In this document: positions 39,057-47,502 of the stretch, in pieces
Position numbering within the stretch: the first letter of the stretch is position 1
Layout of the letters: every line of letters starts with the position of its first letter
Assembly (NCBI RefSeq): GCF_002240415.1
Contig: NZ_CP020028.1
Coordinates: 970,001 to 1,034,000 of the forward strand
Direction of reading: 5' to 3'
DNA length: 64,000 nucleotides
DNA from: Paenibacillus kribbensis
GTDB lineage: Bacteria > Bacillota > Bacilli > Paenibacillales > Paenibacillaceae
Translations under genes and position numbers: made by a program
Notes under the pieces: model-generated
Databases searched by the model: none
Told to the model about the DNA's origin: nothing
What the model saw: only the letters and a program-made list of their open reading frames with translations

Positions 39057-39866
39057 ATGATGAGAAGACCGCAATGGCACAGCGCACCCAACAGAAGGCG
39101 ACGCGGCAGACGCAGAGTATTTTTTATTGTGGCACTTGCGCTGCTGGTAGGGATTATACAGATGGCCGCTTATGTGGAGCAGCATTTGAAGCCGCCCATG
39201 ATGCATTTGGCAAAAGTGCGGGTTAAGCAAATGGCGACAGAGGCTATCAATTCAGCGATTACGGCACAGGTAGAGCAGGGCAAGACAGCTGATAATCTGA
39301 TCGAATGGAGAACGGATGCACAAGGGAGAACGTCCGGTTTTGTTCTCAATTATGCGGAGCACATGAGAATTACGTCAGATACGCTCAAAGCAGTCAAGGC
39401 AACAATGGACAGCATGAGCCATTTTGATGAGAGTGTTCCAATTGGTCAGGCATTGGGCAGCCCGCTGCTGGCAGCGTATGGCCCGAAGGTCCCCCTAAAG
39501 GTGGAGCCGCATGGAGCCATCAAGGTGGATTTGAATACCCGACAACAGGATGCGGGCATTAACATGATCCTGGTGGAAGTGTACATTCGGATTACGACGG
39601 AGGTGTCTGTAGTCATCCCGTTTGAGATGCAGCCTCAAATTGTGGAGACGGAAATCCCGGTATCTTATTTGTTGGTGGTGGGCAATGTTCCAATGTACTA
39701 CTATGACAATCAGGGCAAGCCCGTTGGTAAAAATGGTGCAACTGCTCCACAGCTGGCGCTGCCTTCACATACGATAGAAAGTGGCGGCGCTCCAGATTCC
39801 GGTATAGAGAGTGTTCCAGCAGCACAGGAAGAGGAAAATCCCATCCGTCAAACTTTAACGCCATAA
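39057..39866 (+). CDS. yunB: Sporulation protein YunB
   Basis: The 269-residue protein has an Arg-rich cytosolic N-terminus (about residues 11-21), one membrane helix (about 23-40) and an exported domain. 'AINSAITAQVEQG', 'GINMILVEVYIRITTEVSVV' and 'ETEIPVSYLLVVGNVPMYYY' are typical of YunB, a mother-cell sigma-E protein needed for efficient sporulation. A Pro/Ser/Glu-rich tail follows residue 220. The start is ATG 39057 (or 39060) after GGGGGGATC. The gene is convergent with the LytH-like gene, as in the yunA-yunB pair of Bacillus. Confidence 0.88.
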   Translation: MMRRPQWHSAPNRRRRGRRRVFFIVALALLVGIIQMAAYVEQHLKPPMMHLAKVRVKQMATEAINSAITAQVEQGKTADNLIEWRTDAQGRTSGFVLNYAEHMRITSDTLKAVKATMDSMSHFDESVPIGQALGSPLLAAYGPKVPLKVEPHGAIKVDLNTRQQDAGINMILVEVYIRITTEVSVVIPFEMQPQIVETEIPVSYLLVVGNVPMYYYDNQGKPVGKNGATAPQLALPSHTIESGGAPDSGIESVPAAQEEENPIRQTLTP

Positions 39867-39896
39867 AGCAGAGGAGAGTAATGTGAGGAATCGAAA

Positions 39897-39933
39897 AGGA
39901 AAAGGGACTCTACGAGGAGGTCCCTTTTTCGTT
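39897..39933. terminator. Bidirectional terminator overlapping the lytH-like 3' end
   Basis: The arms 'aaaagggact' and 'aggtcccttttt' form a hairpin. On the minus strand the last codons of the peptidase gene (stop at 39910) lie inside it, so one hairpin serves yunB and the convergent gene. Confidence 0.8.
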
Positions 39934-41016
39934 TTCTGTTTTGAGTGCTTTGCGCTCGGTCTGCTCCCAATTTCTTAATAACGGATACGGATCGAATGAC
40001 CAATCGGTCCAACCATTGTCCCGATAAATACCATAGTGCAGATGCGGTGGAAACTTTCCTTGGGTACCCGGCTTTCCGTAGCCCGAGCTTCCGACCCAGC
40101 CAACCGTTTGACCAGGTGTAACGATATCTCCTTTGTGAACAGTTTTGTCAAAGCCGGAAAGATGTGCATAGTAGTGATAGCGATTGTTGAGATCGCGAAT
40201 GCCGATCCGCCATCCTCCAAATGGATTCCAGCCCTTCATTTCGACTACGCCGTAGCAGGTACTGCGAACCGGAACTCCGTAGCCAGCAAACAGATCAGTT
40301 CCTTCATGTATACGATAACCGCCCCAGCTACGACGACTTCCCCAAGTGCTGCGATAGCTGTAAATGCTGCTTAAAGGAAGTGGAAAAGCCTGACTGTTCA
40401 GATCCAGCTTGCCGTATGTCCGATACAGCTTGGCAAACTGTTGAACTCTTTGAACTGCGCGGCTGTTATGGTAATATTCCCATACGGCAATACCAAATTC
40501 ATCCTCATTGTTTCCATATTTCCCGAGATAAGAAGCCATGCTAAACAGCAAGTCCTTGTCATTATCGCGGTCAGCGATCCCGTCGCCTGAACCGTCTTGT
40601 CCCAGCCCGGAAAACATCTCAATGGAGCGTGGAATTTGATCATCTGAATCCGGGTTCATCAGGCCGGACCAGACAGGTCCCGTAATAAATATACCCGTGA
40701 TCCGTTCCGCATGCTTGCGGTCTTTGGGATGGGCCACCGTAAGTGTTCGTTCATATTGATCGATTGCAGCCAGCCTGTACCAAGGAATTCCTGTCAGTGC
40801 TTCGATGGATTGATATAAAGCAAGCCTTGACGTAAATAATGTGGCTAGAGATTGTGAAGCATTCGCTTTAGCTTTCGGGGTACTTCGGGAAGACGATGGC
40901 TGTAAGTCCTCGTCAAAGGCATGAGCAGGAAGCGGACAGGATGTTGTTAGTGTAATAGCACATAACAGCAGTAATAACAGACGAATAGCACGGGCTGTCC
41001 GTATAGGGTGAGACAT
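39910..41016 (-). CDS. M23-family zinc peptidase, LytH/YunA-like
   Basis: The 368-residue protein has a signal peptide (hydrophobic 'RLLLLLLCAITLTTSCPLPA', cleavage near AHA at about 33). A domain of about 180 residues follows, then a C-terminal peptidase M23 domain with zinc ligands in 'YRIHEGTDLFAG' and 'PPHLHYGIYRD'. In B. subtilis the homologue LytH trims stem peptides in the spore cortex and sits beside yunB and lipA, the same order as here. GGAGG lies upstream of the ATG. The middle region has 'DGSGDGIADRDNDKD', a possible calcium-binding loop. Confidence 0.87.
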   Translation of the reverse strand: MSHPIRTARAIRLLLLLLCAITLTTSCPLPAHAFDEDLQPSSSRSTPKAKANASQSLATLFTSRLALYQSIEALTGIPWYRLAAIDQYERTLTVAHPKDRKHAERITGIFITGPVWSGLMNPDSDDQIPRSIEMFSGLGQDGSGDGIADRDNDKDLLFSMASYLGKYGNNEDEFGIAVWEYYHNSRAVQRVQQFAKLYRTYGKLDLNSQAFPLPLSSIYSYRSTWGSRRSWGGYRIHEGTDLFAGYGVPVRSTCYGVVEMKGWNPFGGWRIGIRDLNNRYHYYAHLSGFDKTVHKGDIVTPGQTVGWVGSSGYGKPGTQGKFPPHLHYGIYRDNGWTDWSFDPYPLLRNWEQTERKALKTENEKGTSS

Positions 41017-41258
41017 TTGAACCGACCTCCTTTAGAGGGCTTGAATCGCCCGGGTAAATTCTAGCCCCGCAATCCATGGCATGAGCAGAAGCGCTTTGGT
41101 TTAGATTGAGCGATAACCGTTACTTTTATCCATATCAAGAATTTACTTTTCCGGCATCAATGTCATATCAAAAAGGGAACAATGAATGGAGGTTTTTCCA
41201 TCGCTTTCATGCTATAATGTATGGCAATGAAAGCTTAAGCTCATCAGAAAGAAGGTCT

Positions 41259-42167
41259 ATGCCATTGTCTAGAAAAGTGAAGGAAGCAAAACCCGACTGG
41301 ATTCGTATTAAACTTACGACAGGCGACAACTATCAGGATATCAAGAACATGATGCGTTCCAAGACATTACATACCGTATGTGAGGAGGCACGATGCCCTA
41401 ATATTTATGAATGCTGGGCCAACAGGACAGCGACATTTATGATTTTGGGAGATATTTGTACGCGTGCGTGCCGTTTTTGCGCAGTGAACACGGGAATGCC
41501 TACGGAACTGGACTTGCAGGAGCCTGAACGCGTTGCGGAAGCAGCTGAAAACATGAACTTGAAGCACTGTGTCGTAACCAGTGTGGCTCGTGACGATTTG
41601 AAGGATGGGGGCGCTACTATATTTGCAGAAACGGTTCGGGCCATTCGCCGCCGAGTACCTTTTTGCAGTATAGAAGTATTGATTCCCGATTTTATGGGCG
41701 ATATTGAATCGCTGCGGATCGTCATGGATGCCAAGCCGGATATTTTGAATCATAATATTGAAACAGTGGAGCGCATGTCGGATAAAGTGCGGGCCAAGGC
41801 GAAATATCGCCGCTCCCTGGAGCTGCTCCAACGTGCGAAGCAATTGAATCCGTCCATTCCGACCAAATCAAGCATCATGCTGGGTGTCGGGGAAGAGTGG
41901 GACGAGATCTTGCAAGCCATGGATGATCTGCGTAAAATTGATTGTGATATTTTGACAATTGGACAATATTTGCAACCGTCCGAGAAGCATTTGTATGTGC
42001 AAAAATATTATCCACCGGAAGATTTTGCGAAGTTAAAGGAAGAGGGATTACAGCGGGGATTCAGCCACGTCGAATCTGGTCCGATGGTCCGCAGCTCCTA
42101 CCAAGCGCATGAGCAGGTGAAGTCCGCCGCTCAGCATAAGGAAGAAAGCGCCCTTTCGCAGGCTTGA
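41259..42167 (+). CDS. lipA: Lipoyl synthase
   Basis: The 302-residue radical SAM enzyme inserts two sulfurs into octanoyl chains on lipoyl domains. It has both iron-sulfur cluster motifs: the auxiliary '[12 protein letters not shown]' (CX4CX5C) and the radical SAM 'CTRACRFC' (CX3CX2C). The C-terminal '[14 protein letters not shown]' holds the Ser ligand RSSY. The ATG at 41259 with AAGG upstream gives the standard size; the open frame reaches 41106. It is followed closely by yutD, as in Bacillus. Confidence 0.97.
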   Translation: MPLSRKVKEAKPDWIRIKLTTGDNYQDIKNMMRSKTLHTVCEEARCPNIYECWANRTATFMILGDICTRACRFCAVNTGMPTELDLQEPERVAEAAENMNLKHCVVTSVARDDLKDGGATIFAETVRAIRRRVPFCSIEVLIPDFMGDIESLRIVMDAKPDILNHNIETVERMSDKVRAKAKYRRSLELLQRAKQLNPSIPTKSSIMLGVGEEWDEILQAMDDLRKIDCDILTIGQYLQPSEKHLYVQKYYPPEDFAKLKEEGLQRGFSHVESGPMVRSSYQAHEQVKSAAQHKEESALSQA

Positions 42168-42191
42168 TCCGGGAAAGGCGGTTAGATTAGC

Positions 42192-43106
42192 TTGTTTCAA
42201 ATCGGTGGTAAAAACTATGAAGTGTTGCAAGATCACAAGAACGGGTGGAATCCCGAAGCATTTCGTGATCGATACAGTGAAGTGCTGGATCGCTATGATT
42301 ATATTATTGGTGATTGGGGCTATAATCAGCTGCGTCTGAAGGGTTTTTATAGAGAAGGGCACCCTAAAGCAAATAAGGACACATCCATAGTGGTACTGGA
42401 CGATTATATTAATGAATACTGCAATTTCGGTTGTGCCTATTTTGTGCTGCAAAAAAGCCGTGAAGTGCTCATCAAGAACGGAAGCAATGATGAATCCATT
42501 GCCCCGGATATCCAACAGCTGGTAGATGCTCAAAAGGAACAAGCGGACACGTTAGAAACTGAAGAGCAGCAAGAAAAATTGCAACATACAGCTGTAGAAC
42601 GGGAATGGATGCAATCGCAGCAGGATTCCACAATACCGGAGGAGCCGCCAACGGAGCAAGCACGAGAAGCCCGTGAACCACGCGAATTGCAACGTCAGGA
42701 ATCGAAGGAAGCCCAGGAAGCACGTGAGCGTCAGCCACGTGAAGCTCGGGAAAGTCGTCCACCCAGAGAAGGTCGTGAAGGAAGCCGGCAGCGTGAGTCA
42801 CGTGAAACCCGTGAATGGCGTCAGCCGAGAGAACCACGTGAAGCAAAGGATGGACGTAATCCGGGAGAAGGGCAGCAGGCTCGGGAGCCACGGAGGCAAC
42901 GTCCGCAGCAAGGGAATTTCGACAAAAAGGAATCCCGTGGATCACGCTTTGAGCGTCAATCCAAGGAAAACAGGGAGGGGCGTCAATCCCGTGTTTCACG
43001 AGACTCCGATGGCCAACGTCAGACGGGATCTGCTGTCAGAGTCGAAAAAGCTGAGATCAGCAAAAAGAATAAAACATTCATAGCTCCACAACAAAACGGT
43101 TCCTGA
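42192..43106 (+). CDS. YutD-family protein with a long Arg/Glu-rich C-terminal extension
   Basis: Residues 1-95 form the YutD domain ('NPEAFRDRYSEVLDRYDYII', 'GDWGYNQLRLKGFY', 'DYINEYCNFGCAYFVLQKS'). B. subtilis YutD is about 100 residues; here the chain is 304. From about residue 140 the tail is almost only R, E, Q, P, S and A, with many 'RE(A/P/S)RE' units (nt about 42650-43030), and is expected to be disordered and nucleic-acid-binding-like. The start is TTG at 42192, 24 bases after lipA. The stop lies inside a terminator hairpin. Function is unknown. Confidence 0.85.
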   Translation: MFQIGGKNYEVLQDHKNGWNPEAFRDRYSEVLDRYDYIIGDWGYNQLRLKGFYREGHPKANKDTSIVVLDDYINEYCNFGCAYFVLQKSREVLIKNGSNDESIAPDIQQLVDAQKEQADTLETEEQQEKLQHTAVEREWMQSQQDSTIPEEPPTEQAREAREPRELQRQESKEAQEARERQPREARESRPPREGREGSRQRESRETREWRQPREPREAKDGRNPGEGQQAREPRRQRPQQGNFDKKESRGSRFERQSKENREGRQSRVSRDSDGQRQTGSAVRVEKAEISKKNKTFIAPQQNGS

Positions 43107-43127
43107 GTTTCAGGAACCGTTTTGTTT
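43092..43127 (+). terminator. Terminator overlapping the yutD stop codon
   Basis: The 14-bp stem aaaacggttcctga/tcaggaaccgtttt has a 3-4 base loop. The TGA at 43104-43106 is within the left arm, so translation and termination may interfere. Confidence 0.88.
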
Positions 43128-43156
43128 GTAAGTAAGCCTTTGTACATTAATCCAAT

Positions 43157-43184
43157 AAAAAAGAGCCGACTTCGGCTCTTTTAC
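43157..43184 (-). terminator. Terminator after the NAD kinase gene
   Basis: On the minus strand the stem aagagccga/tcggctctt is followed by six T. It also has T-rich flanks on the plus strand. Confidence 0.85.
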
Positions 43185-43189
43185 AGATT

Positions 43190-43993
43190 CTAATTGAGAA
43201 AAGCGTTGCGTACCCGATCCCAAAAGGGAAAAGGGCGGTAACGAGCGAAGCTGATTTTCTGACTCGAGACCTGACAGCGAACAGAGATCAGATCATCCAC
43301 AGGAAAGTTCAGGTGATCTACCGTCAATAAAAGACGCTGTTCCTTTCGCGAAAAAATATCACAATGGTGGTGTTTGGGCAGGAGCAAGGGCGATCCCAGC
43401 GTCCGATATACACGGTTATTAATGGAAGCGATCTCCGTTAATTGCAAGGCTTCAATGGTGGGGTGAACCATCGCTCCGCCGAGTGCTTTATTATAGGCAG
43501 TCGTTCCGGAGGGCGTCGAAACGCATATGCCGTCACCACGGAACATTTCAAAAGTAATATCGTTAATATCTACCTGGGCAACAACAGTACCATCTACGCC
43601 TTTTAACGTGAATTCATTCAAGGCGATAAAAGAGGCATTTCCAGACTTTTTGTGAATCTCCAATTCAATCAGCGGATACTTGACGATTCTCGGGTTAAGC
43701 AACCCCTCAGATTCGCCTTGGCTCATCAGCTCGATCAGCTCCTCCAGCTCGTCCGCACGCCAATCAGCGTAAAAACCCAGATGACCGGTATGTACACCAA
43801 CAAAGGCAATATCCGGAATTCGGTCGATGAAGGTATGAAACGCATGCAGCATCGTACCATCGCCTCCAATAGACACGACGATTTCCGGCGATTCGGCATC
43901 CAGCTTGAAATTCTTTTGTTGGGCAAGACGGTGAAATTGCTGGCTCAAGTCCATGGAGTGCTGATCCCCGCGATCCAGAACATAATATCTCAA
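43190..43993 (-). CDS. nadK: NAD kinase
   Basis: The 267-residue enzyme phosphorylates NAD to NADP. The motif 'IVVSIGGDGTMLHAFH' (GGDG) and the segment 'GDGICVSTPSGTTAYNKALG' (catalytic and NAD-binding) are present. I place the start at a TTG, 'ttgagatattatgttctgga' on the minus strand, because AAAGGAG sits nine bases upstream of it. An upstream ATG at 44014 would include the ribosome-binding site in the coding region. It follows the ylbJ gene (ends 44060) and may be co-transcribed. Confidence 0.93.
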   Translation of the reverse strand: MRYYVLDRGDQHSMDLSQQFHRLAQQKNFKLDAESPEIVVSIGGDGTMLHAFHTFIDRIPDIAFVGVHTGHLGFYADWRADELEELIELMSQGESEGLLNPRIVKYPLIELEIHKKSGNASFIALNEFTLKGVDGTVVAQVDINDITFEMFRGDGICVSTPSGTTAYNKALGGAMVHPTIEALQLTEIASINNRVYRTLGSPLLLPKHHHCDIFSRKEQRLLLTVDHLNFPVDDLISVRCQVSSQKISFARYRPFPFWDRVRNAFLN

Positions 43994-44059
43994 GATGAAA
44001 AGCTCCTTTGTCATGGGTATATACCGATCATAATCAATTATGAGCAAGAACACAATCGT

Positions 44060-45352
44060 TCATTGCCTGTACGCCCTTTTCCACCACGCGAATAAGTGAC
44101 TTGTACCGACGCTCAAGCAGGAGAGAACCAGCATCCCTACCAGCAGGCAGGCAAGGAGCAGAAGGCTTTGCAACAGCATCGTAGACGAAAAGCCAGGGGA
44201 CCATGTAATGTCATATATCGGATGAAACACGGGCGAGCTTCCTTGGCCCATTAGTGGACGCCATAACAGAAGAGCGAGCAGTGCTGAGATGACACCATGC
44301 GCAGCCCGTGCCAGCAAGAATGGCATATACCGTAGATTCGTCATATTTAAAATACTTGCGACCTGCGCATGAACGGACAGTCCCCCCCAGGAGAGAACAA
44401 AGGCTGCTGCGGCCACTTTGAACGGCAACGCCGCTCCTGTGGCTTCACCTGCGGCTTGCGCTCCTAACGTGACCTCGAAAATACCGCCCACAATAGACTC
44501 CGTTAACGTAGGAGGAAGACCGCATACAGTCAATAAGCTCGCCGTAAGCAGACGAAGGCCGCTCATTAAACCTGAGTTCGTCAAAGCCTCCAGAATAACG
44601 CAGAAGAATACAACCAGCCCTCCTACGACAATAATAAGGCGTAGAGAGGAAGTAATCGCCTGACGGAGCAGCTCGCCAAACGGTCGCCCGTCTTCCAAGC
44701 GCGCTGCATGCATGGCATACAGGGCTTGACGCAGCTGCCCGGGCTGTCGTGCTGGGGATGTGCTTGTCTTTACATCCGAGGTGCTACCGGACGCTGGTTC
44801 AGGTTGCCTGCTATGAATATCAGCATCCCCTGAACGGGTACCATGAAAGCGCATGAGCAGGCCGATGAGCAGTACACCACCGTAATGGGCTGCACCCAGT
44901 ACGAGTGCAATTTCTGGCTGATGGAAGAAGCCGACGGAAACCGCACCGATCAGAAAGATGGGATCAGAGGAAGTCGTAAATGCGACCAAACGCTCTCCTT
45001 CAATGCGAGTAATCCATCGTTGTTCCCACAGCTTGGCTGTTAATTTGGCCCCTATCGGGTAGCCGGATGCACAGCTGACTGCAGCGACGAAGCCTCCGCA
45101 GCCAGGTACACGGAAAAGAGGCTGCATCAGCGGGTCTAGCAGCGCACCAATGAAATGAACAATTCCGAAACCGAGGAGTAGCTCGGAAATCACAAAAAAC
45201 GGGAATAAAGAAGGAAACAGCACGTCCCACCAGATGGCAAGACCACGCAGCCCGGCATTCAGCGAAGATTGCGGATATGCGGCCATAAGCACAAATAGGG
45301 ACAGCAGTATAAGGATGAGCAAAGGAAGCGAGTAACGACGGTACAGCGACAT
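44060..45352 (-). CDS. ylbJ: Sporulation integral membrane protein YlbJ
   Basis: The 430-residue membrane protein has about eight helices arranged as two nucleoside-transporter-like 'gate' domains: 'LRGLAIWWDVLFPSLFPFFV' near residue 40 and a second repeat near 240-270. 'CGGFVAAVSCASGYPIGAKL' is strongly conserved in YlbJ. In Bacillus the gene is under sigma-E control and needed for heat-resistant spores. A Ser/Thr/Pro-rich cytosolic loop of about 45 residues (about 178-222) splits the halves. AGGGG is upstream of the ATG. Confidence 0.88.
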   Translation of the reverse strand: MSLYRRYSLPLLILILLSLFVLMAAYPQSSLNAGLRGLAIWWDVLFPSLFPFFVISELLLGFGIVHFIGALLDPLMQPLFRVPGCGGFVAAVSCASGYPIGAKLTAKLWEQRWITRIEGERLVAFTTSSDPIFLIGAVSVGFFHQPEIALVLGAAHYGGVLLIGLLMRFHGTRSGDADIHSRQPEPASGSTSDVKTSTSPARQPGQLRQALYAMHAARLEDGRPFGELLRQAITSSLRLIIVVGGLVVFFCVILEALTNSGLMSGLRLLTASLLTVCGLPPTLTESIVGGIFEVTLGAQAAGEATGAALPFKVAAAAFVLSWGGLSVHAQVASILNMTNLRYMPFLLARAAHGVISALLALLLWRPLMGQGSSPVFHPIYDITWSPGFSSTMLLQSLLLLACLLVGMLVLSCLSVGTSHLFAWWKRAYRQ

Positions 45353-45513
45353 AGAGGCCCCTCCTTTGGAGTTGTACTATTATTCCTATGTCGGGGAAGG
45401 ACAAAGAGTACAAAAAAGTAAAGAAAGCGATTGCATGAAAAGCTGTATTTTTGTAAAGAGTATGTTAAAATAGGAAAACAACGATCCATAACCTTAAGGA
45501 TGGAGTGATCAGG

Positions 45514-45609
45514 ATGAGTATCGTTGCCGGCTTGCTTGTATGTGCTTTTGTGTATGTTATTCGTGTCTCTCGCGTCCATCCCGGTGAAGAGGATTGGCGA
45601 AGCTATTAG
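45514..45609 (+). CDS. 31-residue single-pass membrane peptide
   Basis: The frame encodes 'MSIVAGLLVCAFVYVIRVSR' followed by 11 residues ending in 'DWRSY'. GGAG lies eight bases before the ATG, and a terminator follows about 75 bases downstream, so a short dedicated transcript is likely. It has one hydrophobic helix (residues 3-16) and a charged tail. I do not recognise the family. Confidence 0.55.
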   Translation: MSIVAGLLVCAFVYVIRVSRVHPGEEDWRSY

Positions 45610-45685
45610 TTATAATTTGTTGTATTGATAACTGACGGTGCTATATATAACCAAACAAACCTGTCTTCATATTTCAAATGATAAG

Positions 45686-45719
45686 ATGACGCTTATTTTA
45701 GCGTCATTTTTTGTTTTTT
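45686..45719 (+). terminator. Terminator after the 31-residue gene
   Basis: The stem atgacgct/agcgtcat with a 6-base loop is followed by six T and more T. Confidence 0.85.
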
Positions 45720-45771
45720 GTTATAATACGGGTGTATATTTATTACCATAGGACAGAAAGTTGGGGGAAAA

Positions 45772-46149
45772 GTGAATCCTGGCCTGAGCATTTATGACAA
45801 TCTTGGGGGTGCGGAAGGTATTCGTGCTATCATTGAGGCCTTCTACCCGAGAGTTTATAAAGATCCGTTGTTAAGTCCCCTGTTCCCTGAAGACATGGAA
45901 CCGGTCAAGGAAAAACAGTTCATGTTCCTGAGCCAGTTTTTTGGTGGACCATCCCTGTTTTCCGATGCATATGGTCATCCGATGTTACGTGCCAGACATA
46001 TGAAGTTTCCCGTAACGGAGGAGCGAGCAGAGGCGTGGCTGTCTTGTATGGCAGGTGCGTTAACGGATGTGGGCATTGAGGAGCCGCTTCGTTCAATCAT
46101 ACTTAACCGTTTGTCCGGTCCTGCGCATCATTTTGTAAATACCCCGTAA
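45772..46149 (+). CDS. Group II truncated haemoglobin (GlbO/YjbI type)
   Basis: The 125-residue 2-on-2 globin has 'SIYDNLGGAEGIRAIIEAFY' (helix A/B with Tyr at B10), 'FMFLSQFFGGPSLFSDAYGH' (E helix) and proximal His in 'LRARHMKFPV'. The later Trp (G8) in 'ERAEAWLSCMAGAL' marks group II. Such proteins bind oxygen and may reduce peroxide or handle NO. The start is GTG at 45772 after GGGGGAAAA. A DUF2225 gene follows 42 bases later. Confidence 0.92.
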   Translation: MNPGLSIYDNLGGAEGIRAIIEAFYPRVYKDPLLSPLFPEDMEPVKEKQFMFLSQFFGGPSLFSDAYGHPMLRARHMKFPVTEERAEAWLSCMAGALTDVGIEEPLRSIILNRLSGPAHHFVNTP

Positions 46150-46191
46150 GCTTACGGGGATTTCCGAATTTTGGAGAGGGTTGTAAACACA

Positions 46192-46902
46192 TTGGAAATT
46201 GAACCGTTATATCAGATTAAGATCGTTTGTCCGCACTGTGAACAGGAATTTAAGACCTCCCGTGTCAGACCAAGCCTGAAAAAGGCCATTCGTACGGATT
46301 CAGACTTTTGTGCGTATTACAAAAATGAAAATCCCGACTTTTACGTCGTTCGGGTTTGTCCTCATTGCGGATTTACCTCGACAGAGCATTCTACCGTTCA
46401 GCTGAGTGATCAGCAAACCAAGCTATTCAAGGAAAAAATTGGTAATCGGTGGCAGTCTCGTGAATATAGCGGTCACCGTAGCTGGGAAGATGCGTTAGAA
46501 ACGTATAAACTGGGTCTACTCTGTGCGCAGGTTATCGGAGAAAAGGAACGGGTCATAGCTAGTTTATTGCAGCATATCGCATGGATGTACCGTTATCGTG
46601 GAAATGAGGAGCAGGAGCTTCGTTTTCTCCAATTTAGTCTGGATTCTTATATCCGGGTCTATGAGCTGGAAGGTGTCGGAGCGAATAATGCCAAGCTGCT
46701 CTATCTGATTGGAGAATTGCATCGGCGTACAGGTAATTTTCACGAAGCGGTACGCTGGTTTTCGCGTGTCATTAATGATAAGAAAATTATGGATGCGGCG
46801 ATGATCCGGGCTTCCCGTGAACAATGGGCTGTACTGCGAGAGCAAATGCTGGCTAAGGATATCAGTTTGCCAGAGGAAATGCAGGACGCAAGCTCTTCTT
46901 AA
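46192..46902 (+). CDS. DUF2225 protein (zinc ribbon and TPR-like)
   Basis: Two CxxC pairs, 'KIVCPHCEQEFKTS' and 'VRVCPHCGFTST', form a split zinc ribbon in the first 70 residues. The rest (about 100-225) is helical with TPR-like units ('LYLIGELHRRTGNFHEAVRW'). The start is put at TTG 46192 because GGAGAGGG lies ten bases upstream; the frame is open to 46171. This matches DUF2225 proteins of Firmicutes, whose role is unknown. It may be co-transcribed with the globin gene. An imperfect hairpin near 46910-46950 may end the unit. Confidence 0.8.
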   Translation: MEIEPLYQIKIVCPHCEQEFKTSRVRPSLKKAIRTDSDFCAYYKNENPDFYVVRVCPHCGFTSTEHSTVQLSDQQTKLFKEKIGNRWQSREYSGHRSWEDALETYKLGLLCAQVIGEKERVIASLLQHIAWMYRYRGNEEQELRFLQFSLDSYIRVYELEGVGANNAKLLYLIGELHRRTGNFHEAVRWFSRVINDKKIMDAAMIRASREQWAVLREQMLAKDISLPEEMQDASSS

Positions 46903-47001
46903 GAAAAGAAAGGTGTGTACTATGGCCGCTTCAGGCTCATGGTTCACACCTTGTTTGTACAACGGGTTATCTTGTCTTGCAACTGCCAACGGCCTCATGA
47001 A

Positions 47002-47238
47002 TTAATGATGGCGGAGTGTGGTGTCTGACAGCAAATAATCGGCATCACAATCCACCAAAGTTATCTTGTTATGGCAGCATGGGAACACAAGCAGCTTTTT
47101 CATACCTTCATGGATGAGCTTAAGCTCTTTTGGCTTCAGGGGCAGCAAAACATTCTCATGATCGCAAAACGGACAAGACTGTACATATACGTCCCCCATG
47201 ACAATGTCGTAAGGCCAGGTTTTATGAAAAGGGATCAT
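47002..47238 (-). CDS. Small conserved-type protein with a possible zinc knuckle
   Basis: The 78-residue protein contains 'QSCPFCDHENVLLPLKP' and later 'VFPCCHNKITL', which could bind one zinc ion with Cys and His ligands. Its ATG overlaps the stop of the YycC-like gene (ATGA), so it is translationally coupled to it. I do not recognise a named family. The pairing suggests the two products act together (inference). Confidence 0.7.
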   Translation of the reverse strand: MIPFHKTWPYDIVMGDVYVQSCPFCDHENVLLPLKPKELKLIHEGMKKLLVFPCCHNKITLVDCDADYLLSDTTLRHH

Positions 47239-47405
47239 GATTTGTCCGACTCTCCGCCGTTCGGGTCAGTGGTTTCTTCTTTAGCCAGTTCGGCCAGCTT
47301 TTGCATCAAAATGTGCTGGGGTGTATGCATAAGGTGTTCCAGCGGAATGCCAAGCTTTTCGGATAATTTCACAGCCGTTTCCGGCGAAATTTGTAAGGGT
47401 CTCAT
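47235..47405 (-). CDS. YycC-like small protein
   Basis: The 56-residue product starts 'MRPLQISPETAVKLSEKLGI' and continues with 'PLEHLMHTPQHILMQKLAEL', which resembles B. subtilis YycC over almost its full length. A charged tail of about 16 residues follows. GGGAGG lies seven to eight bases before the ATG at 47405. The stop overlaps the next gene's start. Function is unknown. Confidence 0.8.
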   Translation of the reverse strand: MRPLQISPETAVKLSEKLGIPLEHLMHTPQHILMQKLAELAKEETTDPNGGESDKS

Positions 47406-47502
47406 CCTGTATTCCTCCCAATTGTAGTGATCTTATCATCACGATGTAGCTTTATTGTATATGAAACCACATGAATTCGCCAAAAAGAAAGGTGGAACTA
47501 TT

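Larger units (their letters stand above)
45353..45771. other. Region between ylbJ and glbO
   Basis: The stretch holds one small gene at 45514-45609 and a terminator at 45686-45719. No other gene or RNA was recognised. Confidence 0.5.

Noticed and set aside
42660..43030. Repeat array resembling a CRISPR or minisatellite
   Set aside because: The repeated units are irregular, in frame and encode the charged YutD tail; there are no spacers or constant repeats.
46922..47005. 27-residue frame with AAAGGTG upstream
   Set aside because: The ribosome-binding-site-like bases are part of a hairpin that probably ends the DUF2225 transcript, and the peptide has no notable feature.
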